DNA of 64,000 nucleotides from assembly GCA_937889535.1 (NCBI GenBank), contig CALBZW010000011.1:62001-126000 (forward strand), written 5' to 3'. Position 1 is the first letter of the stretch. Each line of letters starts with the position of its first letter. Under the pieces are notes generated by a model that did not search any database, was not told the DNA's origin, and saw only the letters and a list, made by a program, of their open reading frames with translations. Positions 43,169 through 52,175 of this stretch are shown one piece after another. The DNA comes from an uncultured Candidatus Saccharibacteria bacterium (GTDB lineage: Bacteria > Patescibacteriota > Saccharimonadia > Saccharimonadales > Saccharimonadaceae). A program made the translations under genes and the position numbers.

Positions 43169-44776
43169 ATGAAAAAGAGAGCGGAAATTACTTATCAGGA
43201 AGAAATTGGACACGTAGTCGAGCGGCTACGGACGGAAAAGGGCTGGACGCAAACGCAACTAGCAGAGGCAATTGGTAGCAGCCAGTCGGCGGTGCATCGA
43301 ATTGAAAAGGGCGGACAAAATATTTCGCTAGAGTTAATCAGGAAATTATCGCAAGCACTAGGTGGGCAGATTTTGTCAATTAATGATAGTGTGTCGCAGA
43401 GCTACTGTATCCATGGCGGGAAAGAACTGCATGGTGAGGCAACAATCAATACGAGCAAAAATGCGGCGGTGGCACTGCTATGTGCAAGTTTGTTAAATAG
43501 CGGCGTGACGACATTGAAACACGTGGCGCGGATTGAAGAAGTGTTTCGAATTATTGAGGTTCTGGAGTCGTTAGGTGTAAGATGCCGCTGGATTAATGAT
43601 ATGCGCGACCTAGAGATAACGCCGCCACGAAAGCTAGATATTGAGAAGATTAACGTGGAGGCAGCGCGGCGAACGCGGTCGGTCTTGATGTTTATGGGGC
43701 CATTGCTACATAAGTTCAAGAAGTTTCGGCTGCCGTATGCGGGCGGTTGTACGCTAGGAACGCGGACGATCGAGCCTCATCTTCGGGCACTAAGTGCATT
43801 TGGGTTAAAAGTCGATGCGACGAATTGCAGTGGATTCTATGAGGCGACAGTAGCACCGGCAAGACCGACGATGAAGCCAAAAGAGGAGGAATTGCCGCGC
43901 AGCATTGACCAGGTCGGGCCGAAGTTTCCGCCGAAGCGAATTGTTTTGATTGAGCGCGGAGATACAGTGACAGAGAACGTCTTGATGGCGGCGGCGTTAT
44001 ACCCGGGCGAGACAACAATTGTGGGGGCGTCGTCGAATTATATGGTGCAAGATTTGTGTTTCTTTTTGGAAAGATTAGGGGTAAAAGTACAGGGAGTAGG
44101 GTCGACGACGTTGCGCGTGCATGGTAAGCCAGAAATCAATATGGACGTGGAGTATGCGCCGGCGGAGGATCCGATCGAAGCAATGTCGTTCATTGCAGTA
44201 GCGCTAGTCACGCAGTCAAACCTAACGATTCGACGAACGCCGATCGAATTCTTGGAAATTGAGCTAGAGATTCTGCGGAGTATGGGGGCGAAAATTGAAC
44301 GGTCGCCGGAATATTATAGCGCAAACGGACGGACGAGGTTGGTGGACCTAAGGATCCGAAAATCGAAATTAGTGGCGCCGACGGATAAAATCGCACCGAT
44401 GCCATTTCCCGGCCTAAATATTGATAACTTGCCGTTTTTCGGGGTGATTGCAGCGACGGCGGAAGGGCGGACGCTGATTCATGACTGGGTATTTGAAAAC
44501 CGAGCGGTGTATTTGAATTATTTAGAGAATTTGAATGCAAAGGTGGAGCTTTTGGATGCACACCGGGTATATATTGAGGGACCAACGAATTGGCGATCAG
44601 CGGAGCTGGTTGCGCCGCCGGCGCTGCGGCCAGCGGTGGTAGTGCTAATTGCGATGCTTGCGGCGCCAGGAACGTCGATTCTTCGGAATATTTATTCGAT
44701 CAATCGCGGATATCAGGATTTCGCGGCGAGGTTGAATAAGCTGGGGGCGGATATACAACCGCTGAGCGGGATTTAG
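43169..44776 (+). CDS. murA: Helix-turn-helix domain fused to UDP-GlcNAc 1-carboxyvinyltransferase (MurA)
   Basis: Residues 5-75 are an XRE-type HTH (ERLRTEKGWTQTQLAEAIGSSQSAVHRIEKGGQNIS). The rest is a complete EPSP-synthase-like MurA with TSKNAAVALL (the Lys/Asn pair) and AGGCTLGTR containing the catalytic Cys that phosphomycin alkylates. MurA transfers enolpyruvate to UDP-GlcNAc, the first step of peptidoglycan precursor synthesis. Fusion to a DNA-binding domain suggests the enzyme may also regulate wall genes, an inference. TTACAAT lies 8 nt before the ATG at 43169 (leaderless). Confidence 0.9.
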   Translation: MKKRAEITYQEEIGHVVERLRTEKGWTQTQLAEAIGSSQSAVHRIEKGGQNISLELIRKLSQALGGQILSINDSVSQSYCIHGGKELHGEATINTSKNAAVALLCASLLNSGVTTLKHVARIEEVFRIIEVLESLGVRCRWINDMRDLEITPPRKLDIEKINVEAARRTRSVLMFMGPLLHKFKKFRLPYAGGCTLGTRTIEPHLRALSAFGLKVDATNCSGFYEATVAPARPTMKPKEEELPRSIDQVGPKFPPKRIVLIERGDTVTENVLMAAALYPGETTIVGASSNYMVQDLCFFLERLGVKVQGVGSTTLRVHGKPEINMDVEYAPAEDPIEAMSFIAVALVTQSNLTIRRTPIEFLEIELEILRSMGAKIERSPEYYSANGRTRLVDLRIRKSKLVAPTDKIAPMPFPGLNIDNLPFFGVIAATAEGRTLIHDWVFENRAVYLNYLENLNAKVELLDAHRVYIEGPTNWRSAELVAPPALRPAVVVLIAMLAAPGTSILRNIYSINRGYQDFAARLNKLGADIQPLSGI

Positions 44777-44815
44777 GGTACGAGATCAACGTTAGATTCG
44801 TGCCATGCGAAGTTT

Positions 44816-44851
44816 TAATCCCCTTCATCAGAAGATTGATGGAGGGGATTG
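44816..44851. terminator. Hairpin between convergent murA and the surface protein gene
   Basis: AATCCCCT.CATC pairs with GATG.AGGGGATT. It sits between two convergent genes, but neither side has a clear U tract. Confidence 0.55.
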
Positions 44852-44864
44852 GTACGGAGCCTAA

Positions 44865-46223
44865 TTACTGTGCTTGCACCATAGATTTGGTTGTGGTGCT
44901 GGGATATAAGCAACGAATAGGTTCGCCATAGTTATAGGTGTTAGAATAGGCGGCGGAAGCGGTTGTCTGGTTAAAGTATAGCGTATAGATGTTCATTGAG
45001 TTGATAGGTGAACGCGTCCAATAGTAACCGTCAGTAGAAGTTACTTGGCCTGAACTATTTACGAAGCCTTTATACCCAAAATTTAATTCAGAACTAGTGG
45101 CGACGGCAGGCGTCACACCCCCATAGGCATTGAGCAAGGCTGCAAAACTACCTGGACCAGTATAGCTTTGGCCACTTTGTGTCGCCTTTGGTAAGACCCA
45201 GTTTGCATTACTTTCACCGCCAGTCGGGCAAATACTAGAGGTTCCATTAGCGGACATTCCTATGGTACTAGCTGTCGCTGCGGTCGCAGTGTAATAATAT
45301 GTATTATTTGTGTTCCAATAATTTGAATAGGAAGTTAAATTGTAAGTCCCGTTCGTTCCGCCAGTTACGTTCGCTTTTTCTACTGTGCCATCAATCATTA
45401 AATCATCCCGCATCCAACAGTTATTATCTTTTGCCTTGAATACCGTATAGGTTTTATTATTCCGAGTATCGGTGAGGACTTTTGAATCGCCGACTGTGGT
45501 GTTTTCGCAAATTTCGGCAGTCATTTCTTGCATGGTACTGATTTTATTAAGGCCGTCCGGTTCGGGCATCGGCGTAGCGATGACGCTAACGATGACATTA
45601 TTCTTGTATTCACCGGCAGGAATGCTGGTATTAATTTTGGCGCCAAAAGCGAGCGTGTAGCTGTCGTTTGCGACTCCCGTACTCGAGCTATTCGCTGTCA
45701 AAATGGCGCTATTAGCATTTGTCGGTACAGCCTTATAGCTGACCGTATCTTTATTGATTCCCTTGCCAAGGGCGTAGCCCCAAGTATTGTTCGGGAAATT
45801 CGCGAGCGTGGGAGTGCCGCTCACGGGGTTAACTTCGCCGCCGCTTGGGTTTTGTAAAGTAGCCTTACCGTCAGCCGTACGCATGAATATTTGATAGCCG
45901 TTTGAGCTAGTTGTACTAACTCTCAAGGTTGTTGTATTAGCTCCGGTTGTACCTGCCGTTGTTGGAGTGATACTAAGGCCCGGGAATTCCGTTAAGGAGA
46001 CTGAGACCGTCGCTGCAACCGTGAGACTCATGGGTGTCTGAGCACCATCGATTACTTCGCCTTCGGCGCTAGCGCTATACTGATAAAATGGGCACAGCAT
46101 GGAAAAGCTAAGTACTCCGAGGAGACAAAAACTTGACATGGCTGCGACGGTTAGTCGATGCTGCATTGTAAACGCATTAGATAAATCATTGGTTGATGAA
46201 TATTTTTTCTGTTTTTTCACCAC
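44865..46223 (-). CDS. Exported surface protein with a C-terminal FISUMP / C-type-lectin-like domain
   Basis: The 452-residue protein has an N-terminal membrane or signal helix (LTVAAMSSFCLLGVLSFSML), and a beta-rich WxL-like or Ig-like region rich in Thr/Ser/Asn (residues 60-215). The FISUMP domain follows: YTVFKAKDNNCWMRDDL, then GYYWTRSPINSMNIYTLYF and GEPIRCLYPS at the end. In DGR systems the last segment is the variable region, but its DNA does not match the two template-like cassettes here. It is probably a surface adhesin for contact with the host bacterium. GGAGGT lies before the start, and a long leader with a structured RNA lies upstream. Confidence 0.75.
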   Translation of the reverse strand: MVKKQKKYSSTNDLSNAFTMQHRLTVAAMSSFCLLGVLSFSMLCPFYQYSASAEGEVIDGAQTPMSLTVAATVSVSLTEFPGLSITPTTAGTTGANTTTLRVSTTSSNGYQIFMRTADGKATLQNPSGGEVNPVSGTPTLANFPNNTWGYALGKGINKDTVSYKAVPTNANSAILTANSSSTGVANDSYTLAFGAKINTSIPAGEYKNNVIVSVIATPMPEPDGLNKISTMQEMTAEICENTTVGDSKVLTDTRNNKTYTVFKAKDNNCWMRDDLMIDGTVEKANVTGGTNGTYNLTSYSNYWNTNNTYYYTATAATASTIGMSANGTSSICPTGGESNANWVLPKATQSGQSYTGPGSFAALLNAYGGVTPAVATSSELNFGYKGFVNSSGQVTSTDGYYWTRSPINSMNIYTLYFNQTTASAAYSNTYNYGEPIRCLYPSTTTKSMVQAQ

Positions 46224-46374
46224 TTACCTCCATGTTTTTATGGCATCAAAAAGCTAGCATACAAAGCCCTTTGATATATGATATTGAACACCTTGGGCGT
46301 CGCATTCTGCAACGATACTAGAAACTAAACTTATAAGGTCACATTTAGTTCACGAAAGGACTTATCGCTTATAC

Positions 46375-46556
46375 AAAAAGCGACACCGCAAGGTGTCTAA
46401 CTTCCATTCGCAACCTGTCTCGACTTTAATCGATTATCGGCTACTTATGCGGTGCCGCTTAAGTCCGATAATACAAATGGTAATCGACGACAGGCATGTA
46501 ATGGATAAATTACTACCAAAAACTGGTCACGATGTAAGTTAGACATTTCTATTATA
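46375..46556 (-). ncRNA. Structured RNA of about 170 nt upstream of the surface protein gene
   Basis: A TATAAT at 46551-46556 starts a transcript near 46544. The very 5' end (46536-46544) pairs over 9 bp with 46395-46403. Inside lie hairpins ACCA/TGGT, GTAAT/ATTAC and a long arm using CCTGTC (46489-46494) with GACAGG (46414-46419) and TTATCGG/CCGATAA (46465-46471 with 46434-46440). A GACACC-TTGC-GGTGTC terminator with a U tract (46375-46397) shares 3 nt with the closing stem. It could be a small RNA with a 6S-like closed shape, or a riboswitch-like leader, as the surface protein gene follows 150 nt downstream. Confidence 0.55.
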
Positions 46557-46581
46557 ACATGCTTAAGGCAAGAACACGACG

Positions 46582-46608
46582 AAAATGTTGTATTTTTTAC
46601 AACATTTT
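46582..46608. promoter_or_regulatory. Palindrome between the divergent structured RNA and recA
   Basis: AAAATGTTGTA (46582-46592) pairs with TACAACATTTT (46598-46608). It lies between divergent promoters, where a terminator is not needed, so an operator is more likely. The core 17 bp recurs at 37439. Confidence 0.45.
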
Positions 46609-46778
46609 ACGTTTGTTTTTGAAGGTTTTGAGGACTTTTTACGAAAAATATCGAACTTATGCTTGTATCTGACGAAAAATTTGTTATATACTGCCAGTAC
46701 GCAGGCGCAAGAAAGACGCGTATTCTTGCCAGTCCTGAAGATAATAATGCTATAATAAGAGTAACAAAGGAAGGTAAT

Positions 46779-47861
46779 ATGGCAAAGAAGACTACAAAAT
46801 CAGAAAGTTCAAGTTCGGCGGACGAATCCGGTAAAAAACAGGCGCTTGACCTCGCGATTGCGCAGATTACGAAGCAATTTGGTGATGGGTCGATTATGAA
46901 ACTGGGCGAAAGTCAGAAAATTGATGTGGAATTATTGCCGTCGGGATCGTTGTCGCTGGATATGGCGCTGGGCGGAGGTTACCCGAAGGGGCGAATTATT
47001 GAGATTTATGGCCCGGAGTCTTCCGGTAAGACGACGTTGGCGCTACATGCGATTGCAGAGATTCAGAAGCAGGGTGGGCAGGCGGCGTTTATTGATGCTG
47101 AGCATGCCTTGGATCCAGCATATGCGAAGAAAATTGGCGTTGATACGGATAATTTGTTTATTTCTCAGCCAGACAACGGCGAGCAGGCGCTAGAGATTAC
47201 AGAGACGTTGGTGCGAAGTGGGGCGGTAGATTTGATCGTCGTGGACTCGGTAGCGGCATTGGTGCCACAGGCGGAAATTGACGGTGATATGGGCGATGCG
47301 CAAATGGGGCTGCAGGCACGGTTGATGTCGCAGGCGATGCGGAAGTTAACTGGTATTATCTCGAAGTCGAAAGCGACCGTGATTTTTATCAACCAGATTC
47401 GCATGAAGATTGGCGTGATGTTCGGAAACCCAGAAACGACGACAGGCGGGAATGCGCTAAAGTTTTATGCGTCAGTGCGAATGGATATTCGACGAATTGG
47501 ACAAATTAAAGATGGTGACAATATTGCTGGCAACCGCACGAAAGTAAAAATCGTGAAGAACAAGATCGCAGCACCATTCCGGACGGCGGAGTTCGACATT
47601 ATGTATAATGAGGGGATTAGCAAATGTGGCGACGTCTTGGATCTGGCAGTGCAGAAGGGGATTATCGACAAAGCCGGGGCGTTCTTGAAATATAACGGCG
47701 AGACGATCGCGCAGGGACGTGAAGCGGCGAAGAAGTTGTTTAAGGAAAATCCGGAATTGATGGAAGAGATTGACCAAAAGGTGCGCGTAGCGGCTGGATT
47801 GGTTGATGGTGAGACTGAAGCTATCGAAGCACCAGAAGAAGCGATCAGCGAAGAAGAATAG
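46779..47861 (+). CDS. recA: Recombinase A (RecA)
   Basis: The 360-residue protein has the P-loop GPESSGKTT, the Walker B region [12 protein letters not shown] and the DNA-binding loop [19 protein letters not shown] of RecA. It drives homologous recombination and, where LexA exists, the SOS response. TATAAT at 46751-46756 and AAGGAAGG before the ATG at 46779 define the start; a longer frame from 46659 precedes the promoter and is rejected. I see no clear SOS box. recX follows after 16 bp. Confidence 0.97.
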   Translation: MAKKTTKSESSSSADESGKKQALDLAIAQITKQFGDGSIMKLGESQKIDVELLPSGSLSLDMALGGGYPKGRIIEIYGPESSGKTTLALHAIAEIQKQGGQAAFIDAEHALDPAYAKKIGVDTDNLFISQPDNGEQALEITETLVRSGAVDLIVVDSVAALVPQAEIDGDMGDAQMGLQARLMSQAMRKLTGIISKSKATVIFINQIRMKIGVMFGNPETTTGGNALKFYASVRMDIRRIGQIKDGDNIAGNRTKVKIVKNKIAAPFRTAEFDIMYNEGISKCGDVLDLAVQKGIIDKAGAFLKYNGETIAQGREAAKKLFKENPELMEEIDQKVRVAAGLVDGETEAIEAPEEAISEEE

Positions 47862-47877
47862 CTAGAGGCGTAGGCGG

Positions 47878-48732
47878 ATGGGGCTAAAAGTCGAAGGGCT
47901 ACGAGATGGGGATGCTGAAGAATTAGGTGACGAGCCATCGGCGCTCGGGGTGATATGGGGGGTTGAGAGCGACGCCAAGGGAGCTGACAGCGAAGTAGAA
48001 GATAGAGATGATGAAGAGAATGAGGAAAACTGGCTTGATCAGTTTACTTCAGCGCAGACGACATTGCCACGAGTGACAAAAATGACTCCGGGCGTGCGTG
48101 ACCCAAACCGAGTAAACGTATTCCTGGATGGGCGTTTTGCCTTTTCTCTAGATGTGGCGCAGGTCGTGGAGCTTGGCGTGAAAGTTGACCAAGAACTGAG
48201 TCCCGAACGCTTAAAAGAGTTACGGGATGCATCGGAGTTTGGGAAATTGTATCAGAGGACGCTGGAATGGGTGTTAACGCGACCGCATTCGATACGCGAG
48301 ACGCGTGATTATCTCCGACGAAGACAAATCAAACGACGCCAGCTCAACCGCCAACGCGAGCGCGAGGAAAAGAAACCGCTGGCGGAGTTGCGGGACGATA
48401 TGATGGAACTAGTGGTCGAGCGGTTGACTGCAAAAGGCTACTTAAATGACGAAAAATTTGCTGCGTATTATATCGAGAATCGCTACGTGCGACGCGGGAT
48501 TAGTCATAAGCGTCTCCGCATGGAGTTACAAAAAAAAGGCGTAGACACCGATATAGTGAATCGGTTGCTTAGTCCGGAAGCGCGAGATGAAGACGAAGAA
48601 ATCATGAAGATGATTGCAAAAAAGCGGAAGAAGTACGACGATTATAAGTTGGTGAATTATCTTGTGCGACAAGGATTTGGCTTTCAGATGGCAAAAGAGG
48701 CAGTCGAGAAATACGGCAACGAGGAAAGCTAA
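47878..48732 (+). CDS. recX: Regulatory protein RecX
   Basis: RecX binds and limits RecA filaments. Residues 80-284 carry the repeated three-helix RecX motifs (TLEWVLTRPHSIRETRDYLRRR, LNDEKFAAYYIENRYVRRGISHKRLRMELQKKGV, KYDDYKLVNYLVRQGFGFQMAKEAV). About 65 N-terminal residues are an acidic extension not found in typical RecX. No strong ribosome-binding site supports the ATG at 47878, and the only later in-frame ATG is at 48082, so the start is uncertain. The gene is in an operon with recA. Confidence 0.85.
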   Translation: MGLKVEGLRDGDAEELGDEPSALGVIWGVESDAKGADSEVEDRDDEENEENWLDQFTSAQTTLPRVTKMTPGVRDPNRVNVFLDGRFAFSLDVAQVVELGVKVDQELSPERLKELRDASEFGKLYQRTLEWVLTRPHSIRETRDYLRRRQIKRRQLNRQREREEKKPLAELRDDMMELVVERLTAKGYLNDEKFAAYYIENRYVRRGISHKRLRMELQKKGVDTDIVNRLLSPEARDEDEEIMKMIAKKRKKYDDYKLVNYLVRQGFGFQMAKEAVEKYGNEES

Positions 48733-49319
48733 TTACTTTCTTTAGAATTCGACTCGGAGGCGAAGTCAGGCTCACGGAAAGGATTGATGAAATTAGGCGA
48801 AAAATCAGGTCGGGCTTCTTCCTTTATCTTCTCTTCGCCGTCCTTGACGGTTACCTTATAATCGTCAACTTCGATGATTTGACTGCGAGAGATTGTGAGT
48901 TCTGGGTCGATAAAAGATTTGATGAGCGGACGTTGGACGATGAGCTGTTGGATCTGCCAATTATCTGGGCTAATCGTCGAATCAGCAACCTTACCAAGCT
49001 TAATTCCCTTTTTCGTCTCGACCTTGAGGCCGACAAGATTAAAATTAAGTGCCAAAACGTCACGGATACGGACAATCTCATCTGCTTCGACCAGCTCGTC
49101 CGTCGAATCGATAATCATACCGAGGCGCGAGAACTCGCGCACACTCGTCATCGGCAAAATATCACCCACCTCTTTTCCGACTAGCGGACCTTCGACGCGG
49201 CAAGCGATTACCTTTAGGCTGTCGGGGTCGATAATAACCTCAGTAACAGTAGCAACGCGACCGCCAATATGGAGACTAAGAATCGGACAATTAATCAGAC
49301 GAGACGTATTGATAAGCAT
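48729..49319 (-). CDS. PRC-barrel domain protein
   Basis: The 196-residue protein contains two PRC-barrel-like beta domains (SLHIGGRVATVTEVIIDPDSLKVIACRV and GLKVETKKGIKLGKVADSTI). PRC barrels occur in RimM and in proteins associated with RNA processing or cell shape. The tail is disordered and Ser/Asn-rich. A TATAAC-like box lies next to the ATG. The stop overlaps the stop of recX, which converges on it. Confidence 0.75.
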   Translation of the reverse strand: MLINTSRLINCPILSLHIGGRVATVTEVIIDPDSLKVIACRVEGPLVGKEVGDILPMTSVREFSRLGMIIDSTDELVEADEIVRIRDVLALNFNLVGLKVETKKGIKLGKVADSTISPDNWQIQQLIVQRPLIKSFIDPELTISRSQIIEVDDYKVTVKDGEEKIKEEARPDFSPNFINPFREPDFASESNSKESN

Positions 49320-49343
49320 ATTAGTTATAGTATAGCATACTTT

Positions 49344-51002
49344 CTAACCGATCAGCGGTTTGCGCCAGCTGGCCGGATAATTCGGCAGACCGAGCAACAA
49401 TGCAATCGTCGCAGCGAGATTCGTCAATCCCGGATCAGAAACGTCTTTCGCAGCCTCATAGTGCCGAGCATTGCGAGTATTGTCATAAAAGATGCACGGT
49501 ACAGGATTATTCGTATGGGAGGTTTTAGGAACACCGTCTTTGTCGAGCAGTTCTTCGGCATTACCATGGTCGGCGGTAATAATCATCATGCCGCCAAGTT
49601 CATCAACTTTTTTGGCGAGGCGAGCGAGCTCTAAATCAATCGCTTCAAGCGCAACAATCGTTGGTTCGAGTTCGGCAAAGTGTCCAACCATGTCGCCGCC
49701 GGGATAATTCAGGCGGATAAACTGGTACTTATCGATGTTCTCAAGAATTGTATCGGTAATCTCGGCAGATTTCATCCACGGGCAGATATTAAACGGCCGC
49801 GTGTCAGATTCAATTTCGATCTGTTTTTCGTATGGCGCCTTCTTATAACTATTGCCATTAAAGTAATATGTAACGTGTCCAAACTTAACGGTTTCGGAAA
49901 TTGCAAGCTGAGAAATCTTATTCTGACCAAGAAAAGTATTGAGCGGAGAATCAATCGTAATCGGCGGGACGAGGATGTTTTTCGGAATGTGGCGATCAGA
50001 ATCATACTCGGTCAAACCAGCAAAGAAAATATCGGGCATTTTCCCGCGATCGAAAGCGTCGAAGTTCTCTTGAGTAAAGGCGGTTGCGATCTCAACGGCA
50101 CGGTCAGCGCGGAAATCATAGTAAATAAATGCGTCGCCGTCATGGACAACACCAACGGGATGCGCACCACGCTTCGATTCGGCACTCGAACTTTTGGCAA
50201 CTTCGGCGCGTGTGGCAAGAGCGGAGTTCGCAGCAGCGTTTTCTACTACGACAAAAGCCGGAAGATATTGGTCTTGCACGCCCGGGTCCTCGCGCCGGAA
50301 TGTCTTAATCGCTTCACTGGCAGACTTAAACTCACGCGGAGCCTTACCATGAACCATCATATCCCAACCGAGTTTTACCATACCCCAATCGTTCTCGTAA
50401 CGGTCGGCCGTAGCGACCATGCGTCCGGCGCCAGAAGCAATGCGAAAATCAGCATCCTTAAACTTGGCGCAGAACTTTTCGAGGCGCTCGATATATTTCG
50501 GCTCAGACTGTGGCGCGACATCACGACCATCAAAGACACAGTGAATGCGAATACTGCGCACGCCATCGTCATAAGCGCGCTGAATCATCTGTTCAAGATG
50601 CTTAATATCGCTATGGACGCCACCATCGGAAAAAATACCGCAAAAATGCAACGTTGGATTTTTGCCTTTCCTCTCAGAGAGGAATTTAATCGCACCTTGC
50701 CAAGCCTTGCTTTCCCAAATATCGCCAGAAGCAAAAGCAGCTTCGATACCAGCGATTCCCTGCTTGATAATCTGACCAGCGCCGATGGCGTTATGTCCAA
50801 CTTCAGAATTGCCCATTTGACCAGGCATGATGCCGACGGCTTCACCAGAAGCTGCAAGCGGGATGTTAAGATAATTTGCCATCGCGTAATCTAGGAATTC
50901 AGTATGCGCTTGACGGACAGCATTACCGCTACGCGCAGTACGTAAACCGACGCCGTCTAAGATTGCTAAGATAATTGGGCCATCATAATGTAACTTCTTC
51001 AT
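49344..51002 (-). CDS. gpmI: Cofactor-independent phosphoglycerate mutase (GpmI)
   Basis: The 552-residue enzyme interconverts 3- and 2-phosphoglycerate in glycolysis using two Mn ions. LAILDGVG, the catalytic-serine motif GQMGNSEVGHNAIG, HCVFDGRDVAP and ITADHGNAEEL are present. It exceeds the usual 510 residues because of a short insertion around residues 265-290. TATAAT lies 7 nt before the ATG at 51002; an ATG eight codons earlier lies inside this promoter and is rejected. It follows the agmatine operon on the same strand. Confidence 0.95.
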   Translation of the reverse strand: MKKLHYDGPIILAILDGVGLRTARSGNAVRQAHTEFLDYAMANYLNIPLAASGEAVGIMPGQMGNSEVGHNAIGAGQIIKQGIAGIEAAFASGDIWESKAWQGAIKFLSERKGKNPTLHFCGIFSDGGVHSDIKHLEQMIQRAYDDGVRSIRIHCVFDGRDVAPQSEPKYIERLEKFCAKFKDADFRIASGAGRMVATADRYENDWGMVKLGWDMMVHGKAPREFKSASEAIKTFRREDPGVQDQYLPAFVVVENAAANSALATRAEVAKSSSAESKRGAHPVGVVHDGDAFIYYDFRADRAVEIATAFTQENFDAFDRGKMPDIFFAGLTEYDSDRHIPKNILVPPITIDSPLNTFLGQNKISQLAISETVKFGHVTYYFNGNSYKKAPYEKQIEIESDTRPFNICPWMKSAEITDTILENIDKYQFIRLNYPGGDMVGHFAELEPTIVALEAIDLELARLAKKVDELGGMMIITADHGNAEELLDKDGVPKTSHTNNPVPCIFYDNTRNARHYEAAKDVSDPGLTNLAATIALLLGLPNYPASWRKPLIG

Positions 51003-51074
51003 ATATATTATTATAGCACAAGCCAAACCCGCCTAGAGTTTCTACTAAGCGGGTTCAGGCTAGTGTGAACTATG

Positions 51075-52175
51075 TTATGGTTTTGGTACTTGCTGAGTAA
51101 TGCAGTGAATATTGCCGCCACCAAGTAGGATTTCGCGGGCGCCAGCGATTGGCTCAATCACGCGATCAGGATAACATTCCTGAAGAACTTTAATAGCTTC
51201 AGCGTCATATTCATTGTCAAATTGCGGGCAAAGAATCGCACCATTCACGATACCAAAGTTGATATACGATCCGGCCATGCGATCGCCTTCATTGCGAGGT
51301 AAAGTACCGTCAACCGAGTCGACGCCTTCGGATTCTTCTTTTGTGATATACATAGGCGCAGGAACATGTAGTTTGACGATCTCAAATTTGCGACCTTTTG
51401 CATCGGTCTCACTCTGCAAATATTCAAGAGCTTCCTTACTGCGCTCATACTGCGGATCGTCTTCATTATCTTCCCAAGACAGGAGCAATTTTCCTGGTGC
51501 GACGAATTGGACAACGTTATCAACGTGTCCGTTAGTATCTTCATCGCCATAGATACCGCGAGGAATCCATAGAACTTTTTCGGCACCGAGATATTCCTTC
51601 AACTTCTCTTCAATCTGTTCCTTGGTCATGTCAGGGTTACGTCCGGGATCAAGGCAGGTTTCTTCGGTAACAATAACCGTACCCTCGCCATCGGAGGCAA
51701 TTGAGCCACCTTCCATGACAAAGCCCTCAGTGCGATAGCGATCAGCGTATTCGATATTACACATCTTAGCGGCAATCAAGTCGTCGTAATCCCAGGGGAA
51801 ATAAATCCCATTATAAAGTCCGCCATAGCCATTAAAAGTCCAATCGACCGCGCGCAAGCCACCTTTGCCATCAATCAGAAACGTCGCGCCGGTATCACGA
51901 ATCCAAGAATCGTTGTTGGAAATCTCAACTACGCTAACGTTAGGTAGATTCATACCCAGGACGTGAGCATATTGATCTTGGTTAACTCCGACAACGACTG
52001 GTTCGTACTTCGACATCACCTCGATCAGGTTTTTAAAAACTTTTTGTGCTGGTTTTGCGCCATTGCGCCAGTTGTCAGGGCGCTCAGGCCAAAGGATATA
52101 AATGCAGCGGTGTTCGGCAAGTTCGCAGGGCATATAGAACCCATCTGTTTTTGGTGTGCCTTGGTTAATTCTCAT
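51075..52175 (-). CDS. aguA: Agmatine deiminase
   Basis: The 366-residue enzyme hydrolyses agmatine to N-carbamoylputrescine and ammonia. NDSWIRDTGATF, the EGGSIASDGEGTV strand, the DTNGHVDN motif and the catalytic Cys in GGGNIHCITQQ are those of the family. Its start overlaps the stop of the antiporter gene by 11 nt. Together with ptcA and the antiporter it forms the agmatine deiminase route that yields carbamoyl phosphate for ATP. No carbamate kinase gene is in the window. Confidence 0.95.
   Translation of the reverse strand: MRINQGTPKTDGFYMPCELAEHRCIYILWPERPDNWRNGAKPAQKVFKNLIEVMSKYEPVVVGVNQDQYAHVLGMNLPNVSVVEISNNDSWIRDTGATFLIDGKGGLRAVDWTFNGYGGLYNGIYFPWDYDDLIAAKMCNIEYADRYRTEGFVMEGGSIASDGEGTVIVTEETCLDPGRNPDMTKEQIEEKLKEYLGAEKVLWIPRGIYGDEDTNGHVDNVVQFVAPGKLLLSWEDNEDDPQYERSKEALEYLQSETDAKGRKFEIVKLHVPAPMYITKEESEGVDSVDGTLPRNEGDRMAGSYINFGIVNGAILCPQFDNEYDAEAIKVLQECYPDRVIEPIAGAREILLGGGNIHCITQQVPKP

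Noticed and set aside
44865..45100. FISUMP domain of the surface protein as the mutated target of the two template-like cassettes
   Set aside because: The protein motifs are similar (GYYWTRS versus GYGWSRT), but the DNA sequences do not match apart from adenines, as a template/target pair must.
46620..46700. LexA/SOS box before recA
   Set aside because: CGAACTTATGCTTG is only a partial match to the Gram-positive consensus and lies upstream of the likely promoter.
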